Shown: positions 8,270-16,998 of the stretch, one piece after another
Position numbering within the stretch: the stretch's first letter is position 1
How the letters are laid out: every line of letters begins with the position of its first letter
From: Shewanella canadensis
GTDB taxonomy: Bacteria > Pseudomonadota > Gammaproteobacteria > Enterobacterales > Shewanellaceae
Length of the DNA: 64,000 bases
Reading direction: 5' to 3'
Assembly: GCF_003966225.1 (NCBI RefSeq)
Contig: NZ_RXNU01000015.1
Span: 62,001 to 126,000, forward strand
The notes under the pieces: generated by a model
The model's input: the letters and a program-made list of their open reading frames with translations, nothing else
Databases searched by the model: none
Told to the model about the DNA's origin: nothing
Position numbers and translations under genes: made by a program

Positions 8270-9604
8270 ATGATTACAATAAAGAAAGGATTGGACCTGC
8301 CCATAGCAGGCGGACCAGAGCAAGTTATCCATAATGGCTCAGCCATTAAACGTGTAGCTACTTTGGGTGAAGAGTATATTGGCTTACGTCCTACCATGAA
8401 AATTAAGGTGGGTGATAAAGTTAAAAAAGGTCAGGTTATCTTTGAAGATAAAAAGAACCTTGGTGTTAAATATACTGCTTTAGCCAGTGGCACAATTTTA
8501 GAAGTTAACCGGGGCGCCCAACGTGTACTTCAGTCTGTCGTCATCGCTATGGAAGGGGAAGAGAGTGTTTCCTTTGCTAAGTTTGATGCCGCACAACTAG
8601 ACACGCTTGACTCTCAACAAGTTCGTGACAACCTGATTGAATCGGGTCTGTGGACGGCGTTGAGAACTCGTCCTTTCAGTAAAGCCCCAGCTGTAGATTC
8701 TACCGCTGCCGGCATCTTCGTTACCGCGATAGATACTCAACCTCTTGCAGCCGACCCGGAAGTGGTTATCGGTGAGCATAAAGAAGATTTTGCCAACGGA
8801 CTTAAGGTCCTGTCGAGATTGACTGAAGGTAAAGTTTATCTGTGTAAAGCGCCTGGAACCGATATTCCAGCTGCTAACGCGCAGGTAGAAGAGTTTGCAG
8901 GAGCACATCCAGCAGGTCTGGCCGGTACACATATTCATTTCCTATTACCAGCTTCAGTTAACAGAACTGTTTGGCATATAGGTTATCAAGATGTGATTGC
9001 GGTTGGTCAGCTATTTACTACCGGTGAGCTAAATACTCAGCGTGTGATAGCAATTACCGGCCCAAAGGCGGCTAAACCACGACTCGTACGTACTCAACTT
9101 GGCGCTTCTACCGCAGAGATCTCTGCCGGTGAAGTTACCGATGGTGAAGTACGTGTGATCTCTGGTTCAGTTCTTAGTGGTCGTACCGCTACTGGCCCAC
9201 ATGCCTATCTTGGTCGTTTCCATCAGCAAGTGTCTTTACTCGAAGAAGGTAGAGAGATGGAGTTTATCGGTTGGGCTATGCCTGGACCGAATAAGTTCTC
9301 AATCACTCGCGCTTTCCTTGGTCACTTCTCACCTTCTCGTTTGTTCAATATGACGACGAGTACCGGTGGTTCAGACCGAGCCATGGTACCGATTGGTAAC
9401 TATGAGCGTGTAATGCCACTCGATATTCTGCCAACCATGTTGCTTCGTGACTTAGTCTCGGGTGATGCAGATGGTGCCGTTACTTTGGGCGCATTGGAGT
9501 TGGATGAGGAAGATTTGGCACTGTGTACCGTCGTATGTCCCGGTAAGTATGATTACGCCACTTATCTGCGTGACTGTTTAGATACGATCGTGAGGGAAGG
9601 CTAA
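8270..9604 (+). CDS. nqrA: Na+-translocating NADH:quinone reductase subunit A
   Basis: A 444-residue soluble subunit that contributes to the quinone-binding site of the Na+-NQR complex on the cytoplasmic side. The start MITIKKGLDLPIAGGPEQVI is the standard NqrA N-terminus, so the ATG at 8270 is chosen over in-frame GTG codons at 8258 and 8264, although no strong ribosome-binding site is visible. The C-terminal CTVVCPGKYDYATYLRDCLD segment is conserved in the family. The stop codon overlaps the ATG of nqrB by one base (TAATG), the first of several tight junctions in this operon. Confidence 0.96.
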   Translation: MITIKKGLDLPIAGGPEQVIHNGSAIKRVATLGEEYIGLRPTMKIKVGDKVKKGQVIFEDKKNLGVKYTALASGTILEVNRGAQRVLQSVVIAMEGEESVSFAKFDAAQLDTLDSQQVRDNLIESGLWTALRTRPFSKAPAVDSTAAGIFVTAIDTQPLAADPEVVIGEHKEDFANGLKVLSRLTEGKVYLCKAPGTDIPAANAQVEEFAGAHPAGLAGTHIHFLLPASVNRTVWHIGYQDVIAVGQLFTTGELNTQRVIAITGPKAAKPRLVRTQLGASTAEISAGEVTDGEVRVISGSVLSGRTATGPHAYLGRFHQQVSLLEEGREMEFIGWAMPGPNKFSITRAFLGHFSPSRLFNMTTSTGGSDRAMVPIGNYERVMPLDILPTMLLRDLVSGDADGAVTLGALELDEEDLALCTVVCPGKYDYATYLRDCLDTIVREG

Positions 9605-10803
9605 TGGGTCTTAAGAAAATATTCGAAACTATTGAACCGCAGTTTGAGAAAGGCGGAAAATATGAGAAGTTTTATGCGCTCTTCGAAGCGGCGTACACGG
9701 TTTTTTATACCCCAGGTCAGGTGAACAAAGGGGCAACCCATGTTCGTGATAATCTCGACCTGAAGCGTATGATGATCATGGTTTGGGCCTGTGTATTTCC
9801 TGCGATGTTTGTGGGTATGTATAACATAGGACTACAGGCTCAAATTGCTTTAGCTGCTGGCTTTGCCACTCCTGATGTTTGGCAGGTAAGTCTGTTTAGC
9901 ATGTTTGGTACCGAGTTGAGTGCAAGTTCTGGCTGGCCGGCGCTAATGTGGTACGGGGCCTGCTTCTTCCTGCCTATCTATGCGGTTTCATTCGCAGTCG
10001 GTGGTATTTGGGAAGTCTTGTTTGCCTCTGTACGCGGTCATGAAGTTAACGAAGGTTTCTTTGTTACCTCAATCCTGTTTGCGCTGACACTGCCACCTAA
10101 CATTCCTTTGTGGATGGTAGCACTGGGTATCACCTTCGGTGTGGTTGTAGCCAAGGAAATATTCGGCGGAACTGGCCGTAACTTCCTCAACCCAGCACTT
10201 GCTGGTCGTGCTTTCCTATTCTTTGCTTACCCTCTGAGTATGTCAGGTGACACCTCTTGGGTAGTTGCCGATGGGTTCACTGGCGCTACAGCATTGAGTC
10301 AAGCGGCTCAAGGTACTCTTGAGTTTGGCTTTAACCAAGATTGGTGGGATAACTTCCTGGGCTTCATTCCTGGTTCGGTCGGTGAAGTCTCGACCTTGGC
10401 ACTTCTATTGGGTGGCGCAGTCATCGTTTATGCCCGTATCGCTTCATGGCGCATCATAGCAGGTGTAATGGTCGGTATGATTGCCGTCTCTATGCTCCTC
10501 AATGCAATTGGTAGTGATACTAACCCTATGTTTGCTATGCCTTGGTACTGGCACTTGGTACTCGGTGGTTTTGCCTTCGGTATGATGTTTATGGCAACCG
10601 ACCCGGTATCGGCTTCGTTTACCAACCAGGCGAAATGGAGTTACGGGATCTTGATTGGTGCAATGGCTGTGTTTATTCGCGTCATTAACCCAGCATTCCC
10701 AGAAGGTATGATGTTGGCCATCTTATTCGCCAACCTGTTTGCACCGCTGTTTGACCATTTTGTGGTTCAGGCAAATATCAAGCGGAGGATCGCTCGTGGC
10801 TAG
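9604..10803 (+). CDS. nqrB: Na+-NQR subunit B (membrane, covalent FMN)
   Basis: A 399-residue polytopic membrane protein of the NqrB/RnfD family and the main sodium-channel subunit. The ApbE flavinylation motif D-x-x-T-G-A-T is present at Asp223-Thr229 (DGFTGAT), so FMN should be bound through phosphoester to Thr229. The KEIFGGTGRNFLNPALAGRA segment is typical. The 3' end overlaps nqrC by 8 bp, which implies translational coupling. Confidence 0.97.
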   Translation: MGLKKIFETIEPQFEKGGKYEKFYALFEAAYTVFYTPGQVNKGATHVRDNLDLKRMMIMVWACVFPAMFVGMYNIGLQAQIALAAGFATPDVWQVSLFSMFGTELSASSGWPALMWYGACFFLPIYAVSFAVGGIWEVLFASVRGHEVNEGFFVTSILFALTLPPNIPLWMVALGITFGVVVAKEIFGGTGRNFLNPALAGRAFLFFAYPLSMSGDTSWVVADGFTGATALSQAAQGTLEFGFNQDWWDNFLGFIPGSVGEVSTLALLLGGAVIVYARIASWRIIAGVMVGMIAVSMLLNAIGSDTNPMFAMPWYWHLVLGGFAFGMMFMATDPVSASFTNQAKWSYGILIGAMAVFIRVINPAFPEGMMLAILFANLFAPLFDHFVVQANIKRRIARG

Positions 10804-11590
10804 TAATAAAGATTCGTTCGGCAGAACTCTCTTTGTGGTTGTCGGTTTATGCTTTATCTGTTCGGTTTTTGTATCAACCGCAGCGGTATTGCTACGACCA
10901 ATTCAGATAGAGAATAAATTGCTCGATAAGCAGAAGTATATTCTTGAAGCTGCAGGCCTTATCGATACTAAAGAAGCAAAAGTAGATAAAGCTGAAGTAC
11001 TTGAGACTTACGCTAAGTTTGTTGAAGCTAAATTGGTTGACCTGAAAACAGGTGAGTGGGTTGAAGGTGATGCAGATTCATTCGATGCCGATAAGGCAGC
11101 GCGTGACCTGAAAAACTCATTCAAACCGCAAAATGATGTCGCATCAGTTAAACGTGTTGCTAACACTGCTGTTGTCTATGTGGTTAATGATGAGCAAGGT
11201 AAACCTAAGACACTCATCTTACCTATTAAAGGTTACGGTCTTTGGTCGACCATGTATGCTTTCTTAGCCGTTGAACCAGATATTAATACCATTAAAAGTC
11301 TGGTTTATTACTCATTTACCGGTTCGGGTGAAACACCTGGCCTGGGTGGTGAAGTACAAAACCCTCAATGGATGGCAAAATGGCACGGTAAGAAGCTCTA
11401 TAACGAGCAAGGGGAGTTAGCGATTAAAGTTACTAAGCTTCCGGCTGTTGCTGCTTCTGTCCATGGTGTTGATACCCTCTCTGGTGCAACCTTGACGGGT
11501 AACGGTGTTCAAAACTCATTAGATTTTTGGTTAGGTGAGGAAGGTTTTGCTCGCTTTATCGAGAAAGTTCGTAAGGGAGGGCTGAGCTAA
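10796..11590 (+). CDS. nqrC: Na+-NQR subunit C (covalent FMN)
   Basis: A 264-residue protein with one N-terminal membrane helix (about residues 8-30) and a periplasmic FMN-binding domain. The flavinylation motif DTLSGAT runs from Asp226 to Thr232, Thr232 being the predicted FMN-bound residue. The open frame extends upstream inside nqrB, but the GTG at 10796 has GGAGG about 8 bp before it and gives the normal family start (MASNKDSFGRT). The stop overlaps the nqrD ATG by one base. Confidence 0.96.
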   Translation: MASNKDSFGRTLFVVVGLCFICSVFVSTAAVLLRPIQIENKLLDKQKYILEAAGLIDTKEAKVDKAEVLETYAKFVEAKLVDLKTGEWVEGDADSFDADKAARDLKNSFKPQNDVASVKRVANTAVVYVVNDEQGKPKTLILPIKGYGLWSTMYAFLAVEPDINTIKSLVYYSFTGSGETPGLGGEVQNPQWMAKWHGKKLYNEQGELAIKVTKLPAVAASVHGVDTLSGATLTGNGVQNSLDFWLGEEGFARFIEKVRKGGLS

Positions 11591-12222
11591 TGGCTAACGC
11601 TAAAGAACTTAAGGAGGTCCTGTCGGGACCGATAGTGAGTAACAACCCGATTGCCTTGCAGGTATTGGGTGTATGTAGTGCACTTGCTGTAACCAGTAAG
11701 TTGGAAACTGCATTGGTTATGACGATTGCATTAACTGCCGTTTGTGCATTCTCTAACTTGTTTATCTCAATGCTACGTAACCATATTCCCAGCAGCGTGC
11801 GTATTATCGTTCAGATGACGATTATTGCATCACTGGTAATCGTGGTTGATCAGGTGCTACAGGCCTATGCCTACGATGTGGCTAAGCAGCTTTCGGTATT
11901 TGTTGGTTTGATTATTACTAACTGTATCGTAATGGGGCGCGCCGAAGCTTATGCGATGAAAACGCCACCAATGATGAGCTTTATGGATGGTATAGGTAAC
12001 GGTATCGGCTACGGTGCTATCTTGCTGTCAGTTGGTTTTGTCCGTGAACTCTTTGGTAATGGTTCGCTATTTGGTGTCGAGATCTTAAGCAAGGTTTCAG
12101 ACGGTGGCTGGTATCAGCCTAACGGTCTGTTATTGCTACCACCGAGTGCGTTCTTCTTAATCGGTACTTTGATCTGGATCATCCGTACTATTAAGCCAGA
12201 GCAAGTTGAAGCAAAAGGGTAA
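11590..12222 (+). CDS. nqrD: Na+-NQR subunit D (membrane)
   Basis: A 210-residue integral membrane protein with about six helices, of the NqrD/RnfE family. Together with NqrE it forms the symmetric pair that holds the intramembrane iron or iron-sulfur centre; the LIITNCIVMGRAEA stretch carries the conserved cysteine ligand region. Translationally coupled to nqrC (one-base overlap) and separated from nqrE by 5 bp. Confidence 0.96.
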   Translation: MANAKELKEVLSGPIVSNNPIALQVLGVCSALAVTSKLETALVMTIALTAVCAFSNLFISMLRNHIPSSVRIIVQMTIIASLVIVVDQVLQAYAYDVAKQLSVFVGLIITNCIVMGRAEAYAMKTPPMMSFMDGIGNGIGYGAILLSVGFVRELFGNGSLFGVEILSKVSDGGWYQPNGLLLLPPSAFFLIGTLIWIIRTIKPEQVEAKG

Positions 12223-12227
12223 GCGCG

Positions 12228-12836
12228 ATGGAACATTATATTAGTTTGCTAATTCGCTCTATTTTCATCGAGAATATGGCACTCTCTTTCTTCCTGGGAA
12301 TGTGTACATTCCTGGCGGTTTCAAAGAAAGTGACCACAGCGATGGGATTGGGTATTGCAGTAGTTGTGGTACTGGCGATTTCAGTTCCGGTTAACCAGAT
12401 CATCTATCAGGGGCTGTTAGCGCCAGGTGCATTGACTTGGGCTGGTCTTCCGGAAGCCGATTTGAGCTTCTTGAAGTTTATCACCTTCATCGGTGTGATC
12501 GCTGCACTCGTACAGATCCTTGAGATGGTGTTGGATAAGTTCTTCCCACCACTTTATAACGCTCTGGGGATCTTCCTTCCACTTATCACCGTAAACTGCG
12601 CAATTTTTGGTGCGGTATCTTTCATGGTTGAACGTGATTACAACCTGGTAGAAAGTATGGTGTTCGGTGTGGGTTCAGGGCTTGGTTTTGCATTAGCTAT
12701 CGTCTTGTTAGCTGGTATCCGTGAAAAGCTGAAATATGCTGATGTGCCTGATGGACTACGTGGCTTAGGTATTACCTTTGTTACTGCGGGTTTGATGGCG
12801 CTTGGATTCATGTCGTTTTCTGGTGTGTCCCTATAA
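12228..12836 (+). CDS. nqrE: Na+-NQR subunit E (membrane)
   Basis: A 202-residue integral membrane protein of the NqrE/RnfA family, about six helices, paralogous to NqrD with inverted topology. LITVNCAIFGAVSF carries the second conserved cysteine region for the intramembrane iron centre, the cofactor that NqrM helps to install. Full length; ATG at 12228, downstream neighbour nqrF 45 bp away. Confidence 0.96.
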   Translation: MEHYISLLIRSIFIENMALSFFLGMCTFLAVSKKVTTAMGLGIAVVVVLAISVPVNQIIYQGLLAPGALTWAGLPEADLSFLKFITFIGVIAALVQILEMVLDKFFPPLYNALGIFLPLITVNCAIFGAVSFMVERDYNLVESMVFGVGSGLGFALAIVLLAGIREKLKYADVPDGLRGLGITFVTAGLMALGFMSFSGVSL

Positions 12837-12881
12837 CAGGGGCCCATTGGGTTCCTATTTCGGACTTTTAAGGATAAGTTA

Positions 12882-14129
12882 ATGGATATTCTTAAATCTA
12901 CTCCTCTCGAGGTTTACCTCGGTGTGAGTATGTTTACCGCTATTGTCTTAGGTTTGGTGTTAATCATTTTATTTGCCAAGTCAAAGTTAGTGAACAGTGG
13001 TGACATTACAATTGGTATCAATGATGATCCTGAAAAAGGGATCAGCATACCTGCTGGTGGTAAGTTACTTGGTGCACTCGCTGAGCAGGGTATTTTTATA
13101 CCGAGCGCCTGTGGCGGCGGTGGTACTTGCGGTCAGTGTAAAGTACACGTTAAATCAGGCGGCGGTGATATTCTGCCAACTGAGATGGACCATATCAATA
13201 AAGGTGAGGCTCGTGAGGGCTGTCGTTTATCTTGCCAGGTAAACGTGAAAACCGATATGGAAATTGAACTCGAAGAGGAGATCTTCGGTGTCAAGAAGTG
13301 GGAATGTACCGTTATCTCTAACGATAACAAGGCCACTTTCATTAAAGAGCTTAAGCTTCAAATCCCTGATGGTGACTCGGTACCTTTCCGCGCCGGTGGT
13401 TACATTCAAATTGAAGCGCCTGTTCATCACGTTAAATATGCAGATTATGATATTCCTGCAGAATACCGTGGCGATTGGGAACACTTTGGTTTCTTCAATT
13501 TAGAATCTAAAGTTGATGATGAGACAATCCGTGCATATTCAATGGCGAACTATCCTGAAGAGGAAGGTATCATCATGTTGAACGTGCGTATTGCGACGCC
13601 TCCTCCACGTAACCTAACACTTCCTTGCGGTAAGATGTCTTCGTACATCTTTAGCCTTAAAGAGGGTGATAAGGTGACAATCTCGGGGCCATTTGGTGAG
13701 TTCTTTGCTAAAGAGACTGATAATGAAATGGTCTTTGTCGGTGGCGGTGCAGGTATGGCGCCTATGCGTTCTCATATCTTCGACCAACTTAAACGTCTTA
13801 AGACTAACCGTAAGATGAGCTTCTGGTATGGTGCTCGTTCTAAGCGCGAAATGTTCTATGTAGAAGATTTCGATGGCTTAGCGGCTGATAACGAGAACTT
13901 CGATTGGCATGTGGCACTTTCTGATCCTCAGCCTGAGGATAACTGGGAGGGCAAGACTGGTTTCATTCATAATGTACTTTATGAAAGTTACCTGCGCGAC
14001 CATGAAGCGCCGGAAGATTGTGAGTTCTACATGTGTGGTCCTCCAATGATGAACGCCGCAGTTATCGGTATGCTTAAAGATTTAGGTGTCGAAGATGAAA
14101 ACATCCTGTTGGATGACTTCGGTGGCTAA
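12882..14129 (+). CDS. nqrF: Na+-NQR subunit F (NADH-oxidising, 2Fe-2S and FAD)
   Basis: A 415-residue protein that takes electrons from NADH. Order: N-terminal membrane helix (about 8-30); plant-type 2Fe-2S ferredoxin domain with ligands Cys77, Cys83, Cys86 and Cys118 (CGGGGTCGQC and RLSCQV); ferredoxin-reductase domain with FAD motif RAYSMAN and NADH-binding GGGAGMAPMRS; C-terminal CGPPMMN and LLDDFGG. These match the Vibrio enzyme with an offset of seven residues. AAGGA precedes the ATG. Confidence 0.97.
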   Translation: MDILKSTPLEVYLGVSMFTAIVLGLVLIILFAKSKLVNSGDITIGINDDPEKGISIPAGGKLLGALAEQGIFIPSACGGGGTCGQCKVHVKSGGGDILPTEMDHINKGEAREGCRLSCQVNVKTDMEIELEEEIFGVKKWECTVISNDNKATFIKELKLQIPDGDSVPFRAGGYIQIEAPVHHVKYADYDIPAEYRGDWEHFGFFNLESKVDDETIRAYSMANYPEEEGIIMLNVRIATPPPRNLTLPCGKMSSYIFSLKEGDKVTISGPFGEFFAKETDNEMVFVGGGAGMAPMRSHIFDQLKRLKTNRKMSFWYGARSKREMFYVEDFDGLAADNENFDWHVALSDPQPEDNWEGKTGFIHNVLYESYLRDHEAPEDCEFYMCGPPMMNAAVIGMLKDLGVEDENILLDDFGG

Positions 14130-14274
14130 TTACTTCTTATAAAGCTAGAATCTGCTGAAGTCGTTGTCATCTGATTTGAACCGGGAAAAGTGGGCATAGA
14201 TAATTCGTAATGTGCACTTTTCTTCTTCGAAACAGACGACATAAGTAGAATAGTGATTAAGGATCCAGGTCAAA

Positions 14275-15291
14275 ATGAAAAAGACCTTAGTAAACTGGTT
14301 AGCTCTCATCGGGCTAGCCTTTTTTGTTTCAGGCTGTACTCAACCAGCTGAAATGGTGTCGCTTTCGGGTAATACCATGGGCACGACGTACCACATCAAA
14401 GTTGTTCCTAATGAGCAACTGCCTGAGGCTAATCTGTTACAAGCCGAGGTAGACCTTGCACTCGAAAAGGTCAATGATCAGATGTCGACTTATAGGCCCG
14501 ACTCTGAGTTGTCTCGCTTTAACAATATGAGCCATGAAGAGACTGTGACGATATCTGCCGATACGGCATTTGTTATCGCCGAGGGGATACATCTGTATAA
14601 GGTTACAGGTGGTGCGCTTGATATCACCTTGGGACCGCTGGTCAATCTATGGGGGTTCGGGCCTGACAAACGGCCGACAAAATTGCCCTCTCAGGCGGTA
14701 ATTTCCGCCGCGAAAGCCAAGACTGGCATTGAATACCTGCACCTCAAGGGCAACAAACTTAGTAAGACCAACCCTGACTTATATGTGGATCTCTCATCGA
14801 TAGCCAAGGGCTTCGGTGTCGATGTTGTCGCAGCTTTGCTCGATAAGTATCAGGTATCGGGTTACTTGGTCGAGGTGGGCGGTGAGCTAAGCGTATTTGG
14901 TCAAAAAATCGATGACTCACCATGGCGCGTAGCTATTGAGCAACCCGATGTCGATGATCGTGAGATACAGCAGGTGATTGCACCAGGTGATATGGCGGTT
15001 GCAACGTCTGGTGATTACCGTAATTATTATGAAGAGGAGGGACGTCAATTCTCTCACCTTATCGATCCTCGTGACGGTTACCCTATCGACCACAGGTTAG
15101 CGTCAGTTACCGTCTTACATAAGCAGTCTATGGTGGCAGATGGTTATGCTACCGCTATGATGGTCATGGGGACGCAGGCATCACTGGAGCTTGCTAAGCA
15201 AGAGGGATTGGCTATCATGTTGATCGAGAAACAGGATGATGGCTTTAAAGTTTTTTATAGTGATGCCTTTAAGCCATTCGTAGCTGAGTAG
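14275..15291 (+). CDS. apbE: FAD:protein FMN transferase ApbE
   Basis: A 338-residue lipoprotein (lipobox VSGC, Cys21) of the ApbE family. It splits FAD and attaches FMN to threonine in D-x-x-S/T-G-A-T motifs, here most likely those of NqrB and NqrC encoded just upstream. Family segments visible are GNTMGTTYHIK, VDLSSIAKGFGVD and FSHLIDPRDGYPI, the last close to the Mg2+-binding aspartates. The 145-bp gap after nqrF shows no clear terminator, so at least partial read-through is likely. Confidence 0.95.
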   Translation: MKKTLVNWLALIGLAFFVSGCTQPAEMVSLSGNTMGTTYHIKVVPNEQLPEANLLQAEVDLALEKVNDQMSTYRPDSELSRFNNMSHEETVTISADTAFVIAEGIHLYKVTGGALDITLGPLVNLWGFGPDKRPTKLPSQAVISAAKAKTGIEYLHLKGNKLSKTNPDLYVDLSSIAKGFGVDVVAALLDKYQVSGYLVEVGGELSVFGQKIDDSPWRVAIEQPDVDDREIQQVIAPGDMAVATSGDYRNYYEEEGRQFSHLIDPRDGYPIDHRLASVTVLHKQSMVADGYATAMMVMGTQASLELAKQEGLAIMLIEKQDDGFKVFYSDAFKPFVAE

Positions 15292-15394
15292 GACACATTT
15301 TAAGCGTTAACTGTGTATCAGGATGATAGCTTTAACGTATTCGATAGTGATTTGATGGTATAATGTTCTAATCACGCTATTGTTGGAGTGCATA

Positions 15395-15616
15395 ATGAGT
15401 ACATTTATAGCGGCATTTGTAGTATTACTGCTGTTCTTTTTATTAATGTCGATTGGGTATTTGGTTAAACGCACAGCCGTTGCCGGTAGCTGCGGTGGGT
15501 TAGGTGCACTCGGAATTGAGAAGGCGTGTGATTGCGATGACCCATGTGAAAATCGCAAGGCTAAAATGGCCGAAGCGGAACGATTGGAAAAACTTAATAA
15601 GAATCGCATTCTTTAG
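15395..15616 (+). CDS. nqrM: Na+-NQR maturation protein NqrM
   Basis: A 73-residue protein (DUF539) with an N-terminal membrane helix (residues 4-25) and a short cysteine-rich tail: SCGGLG, then ACDCDDPC. NqrM is needed to assemble active Na+-NQR and is thought to deliver iron to the NqrD-NqrE site through these cysteines. The ATG at 15395 follows a TTGGAG ribosome-binding site; an upstream in-frame codon at 15380 is not favoured. With apbE it completes a self-contained nqr structural and maturation cluster. Confidence 0.94.
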   Translation: MSTFIAAFVVLLLFFLLMSIGYLVKRTAVAGSCGGLGALGIEKACDCDDPCENRKAKMAEAERLEKLNKNRIL

Positions 15617-15639
15617 TTAACTTAGATTCACCCTAATTG

Positions 15640-15680
15640 AGCACCTTAACTAACACTTTTAGTAAAAGGTGCTTTTTTAT
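15640..15680 (+). terminator. Rho-independent terminator closing the nqr-apbE-nqrM cluster
   Basis: AGCACCTT (15640-15647) pairs with AAGGTGCT at about 15666-15673, with an inner small CTTTT/AAAAG stem, followed by TTTTTTAT. Confidence 0.75.
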
Positions 15681-15755
15681 GTCCGAAAAGCAACGACTTC
15701 CGAAGATGTTTGGCTATACTTTGTTCAACGATTTGTCGATGAATGAGCATGGCCG

Positions 15756-16733
15756 ATGAGTTTTGACATGGAAGTTATATTAGATTCAGTTGTTCACTTG
15801 ACGGAACATCGTCAGCTAGATTCACTTACCGCAAGCCTTATCTCCACAGTTAGACAGTTTATCGCCCCCATAGATGTACAGATACTCGATACCTCCCTTT
15901 CTGATGATGGACGGGAAGAGGTGATACTTCCCGAACATCTGCTCAATGATGCCGGTGGATTAAAGCAAAGCTTAGCTTGCTTTACTCACTGTGTGTCGAT
16001 GCGCCAAATTTACTGCTGCCGCGATACTATCCCGGCACAAGTTGCCATACCTATCATTTTAAACAACTGTATTGTTAAGGTGCTTTGGGTAAAAATCACC
16101 TATCTTTCAGACCAAAATATTAATTTATTAAATGGTTTCGCAAAAGTTTATGAAAATTTTCTCGGCATAGTTATCGAGTGTGAAACAGACGTGCTGACCG
16201 GCTTACTGAACAGAAAGGCATTCGAGGCCAGGTTGAAGCTGGCGAGTGAAACCAGCCATAAAAATACCGAGCTCGATAGTCAGAGGTTGAGTTACTGGCT
16301 CTGTATTTTTGATATCGATAAGTTTAAATCTATCAATGATACTTTCGGTCATCTCTATGGTGATGAAATTCTGTTGGATTTAGTTACCGTTATGCGAAAC
16401 GTATTTAGTGAGAATGACGAAATGTTCAGATTTGGGGGCGACGAGTTTGTGCTCTTGATTGCTCCGGATACTAAACAGAGGGTGCGTGCTAAGTGCGAGC
16501 GTTTCTGTAACGAGCTGTGCGAGTTTCATGATGATAATATCCAGGTTACGCTCTCCATGGGGATGACAGAGATATTGCCCGGTGAGCAAGCCAGTGGTTT
16601 ACTGGAAAAGGCCGATCAGGCTCTCTATTATGTTAAGGAAAATGGTCGTAACCGAATTGAGATATTTGAAGAGCTGGTATCTCAGCAGTTAATCTCCTTG
16701 AAGAAATTTGAGGACGATATCGAAATTTTTTAG
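15756..16733 (+). CDS. Diguanylate cyclase (GGDEF domain)
   Basis: A 325-residue cytosolic protein: an N-terminal GAF-like sensory region (about 1-150) and a GGDEF domain (about 155-315). The active-site motif is intact, Gly227-Gly-Asp-Glu-Phe231, and DVLTGLLNRKAF and DIDKFKSINDTFGH are canonical. It should make cyclic di-GMP from two GTP. The inhibitory RxxD site normally upstream of GGDEF is absent (SENDEMFRF there), so product inhibition may be weak. No membrane segment; the signal sensed is unknown. Confidence 0.93.
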   Translation: MSFDMEVILDSVVHLTEHRQLDSLTASLISTVRQFIAPIDVQILDTSLSDDGREEVILPEHLLNDAGGLKQSLACFTHCVSMRQIYCCRDTIPAQVAIPIILNNCIVKVLWVKITYLSDQNINLLNGFAKVYENFLGIVIECETDVLTGLLNRKAFEARLKLASETSHKNTELDSQRLSYWLCIFDIDKFKSINDTFGHLYGDEILLDLVTVMRNVFSENDEMFRFGGDEFVLLIAPDTKQRVRAKCERFCNELCEFHDDNIQVTLSMGMTEILPGEQASGLLEKADQALYYVKENGRNRIEIFEELVSQQLISLKKFEDDIEIF

Positions 16734-16898
16734 TGTTCTTAAACTGACTGAGCTTAAGATGATCTACGCACAGTTTTAACCTCAATCGAGTCTCCTGCCA
16801 ACTGCTTGCTAACCCTGTAAATGCTTATGCGGTGAATGACGAAAGTCATATGCAGGCAAACTTAGTAGAGATTTAATTCAATGAAGCTAATATTGAGA

Positions 16899-16926
16899 GG
16901 AGGCCTAAGGCCTCCTTTCTGTTTTT
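16899..16926 (+). terminator. Rho-independent terminator upstream of dinB
   Basis: Perfect stem GGAGGCC with GGCCTCC (16899-16905 and 16909-16915), TAA loop, followed by TTTCTGTTTTT. It probably ends the diguanylate cyclase transcript about 165 bp after its stop. Confidence 0.82.
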
Positions 16927-16942
16927 GTGTGTTCCCCTTGAG

Positions 16943-16962
16943 TACTGTTTAAATATACAGTA
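16943..16962. promoter_or_regulatory. LexA (SOS) box upstream of dinB
   Basis: TACTGT and ACAGTA arms separated by the AT-rich 8-mer TTAAATAT reproduce the gammaproteobacterial LexA operator with the CTG-N10-CAG core. It lies 36 bp before the dinB GTG start. SOS induction of DNA polymerase IV is established in related bacteria; regulation here is inferred from the site. Confidence 0.9.
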
Positions 16963-16998
16963 TCTTGTTTGATAGGTACTATTTGTGAATTTAGTTTA

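Noticed and set aside
10739..10795. Longer N-terminus for nqrC inside nqrB
   Set aside because: The GTG at 10796 has a strong ribosome-binding site and gives the normal family start.
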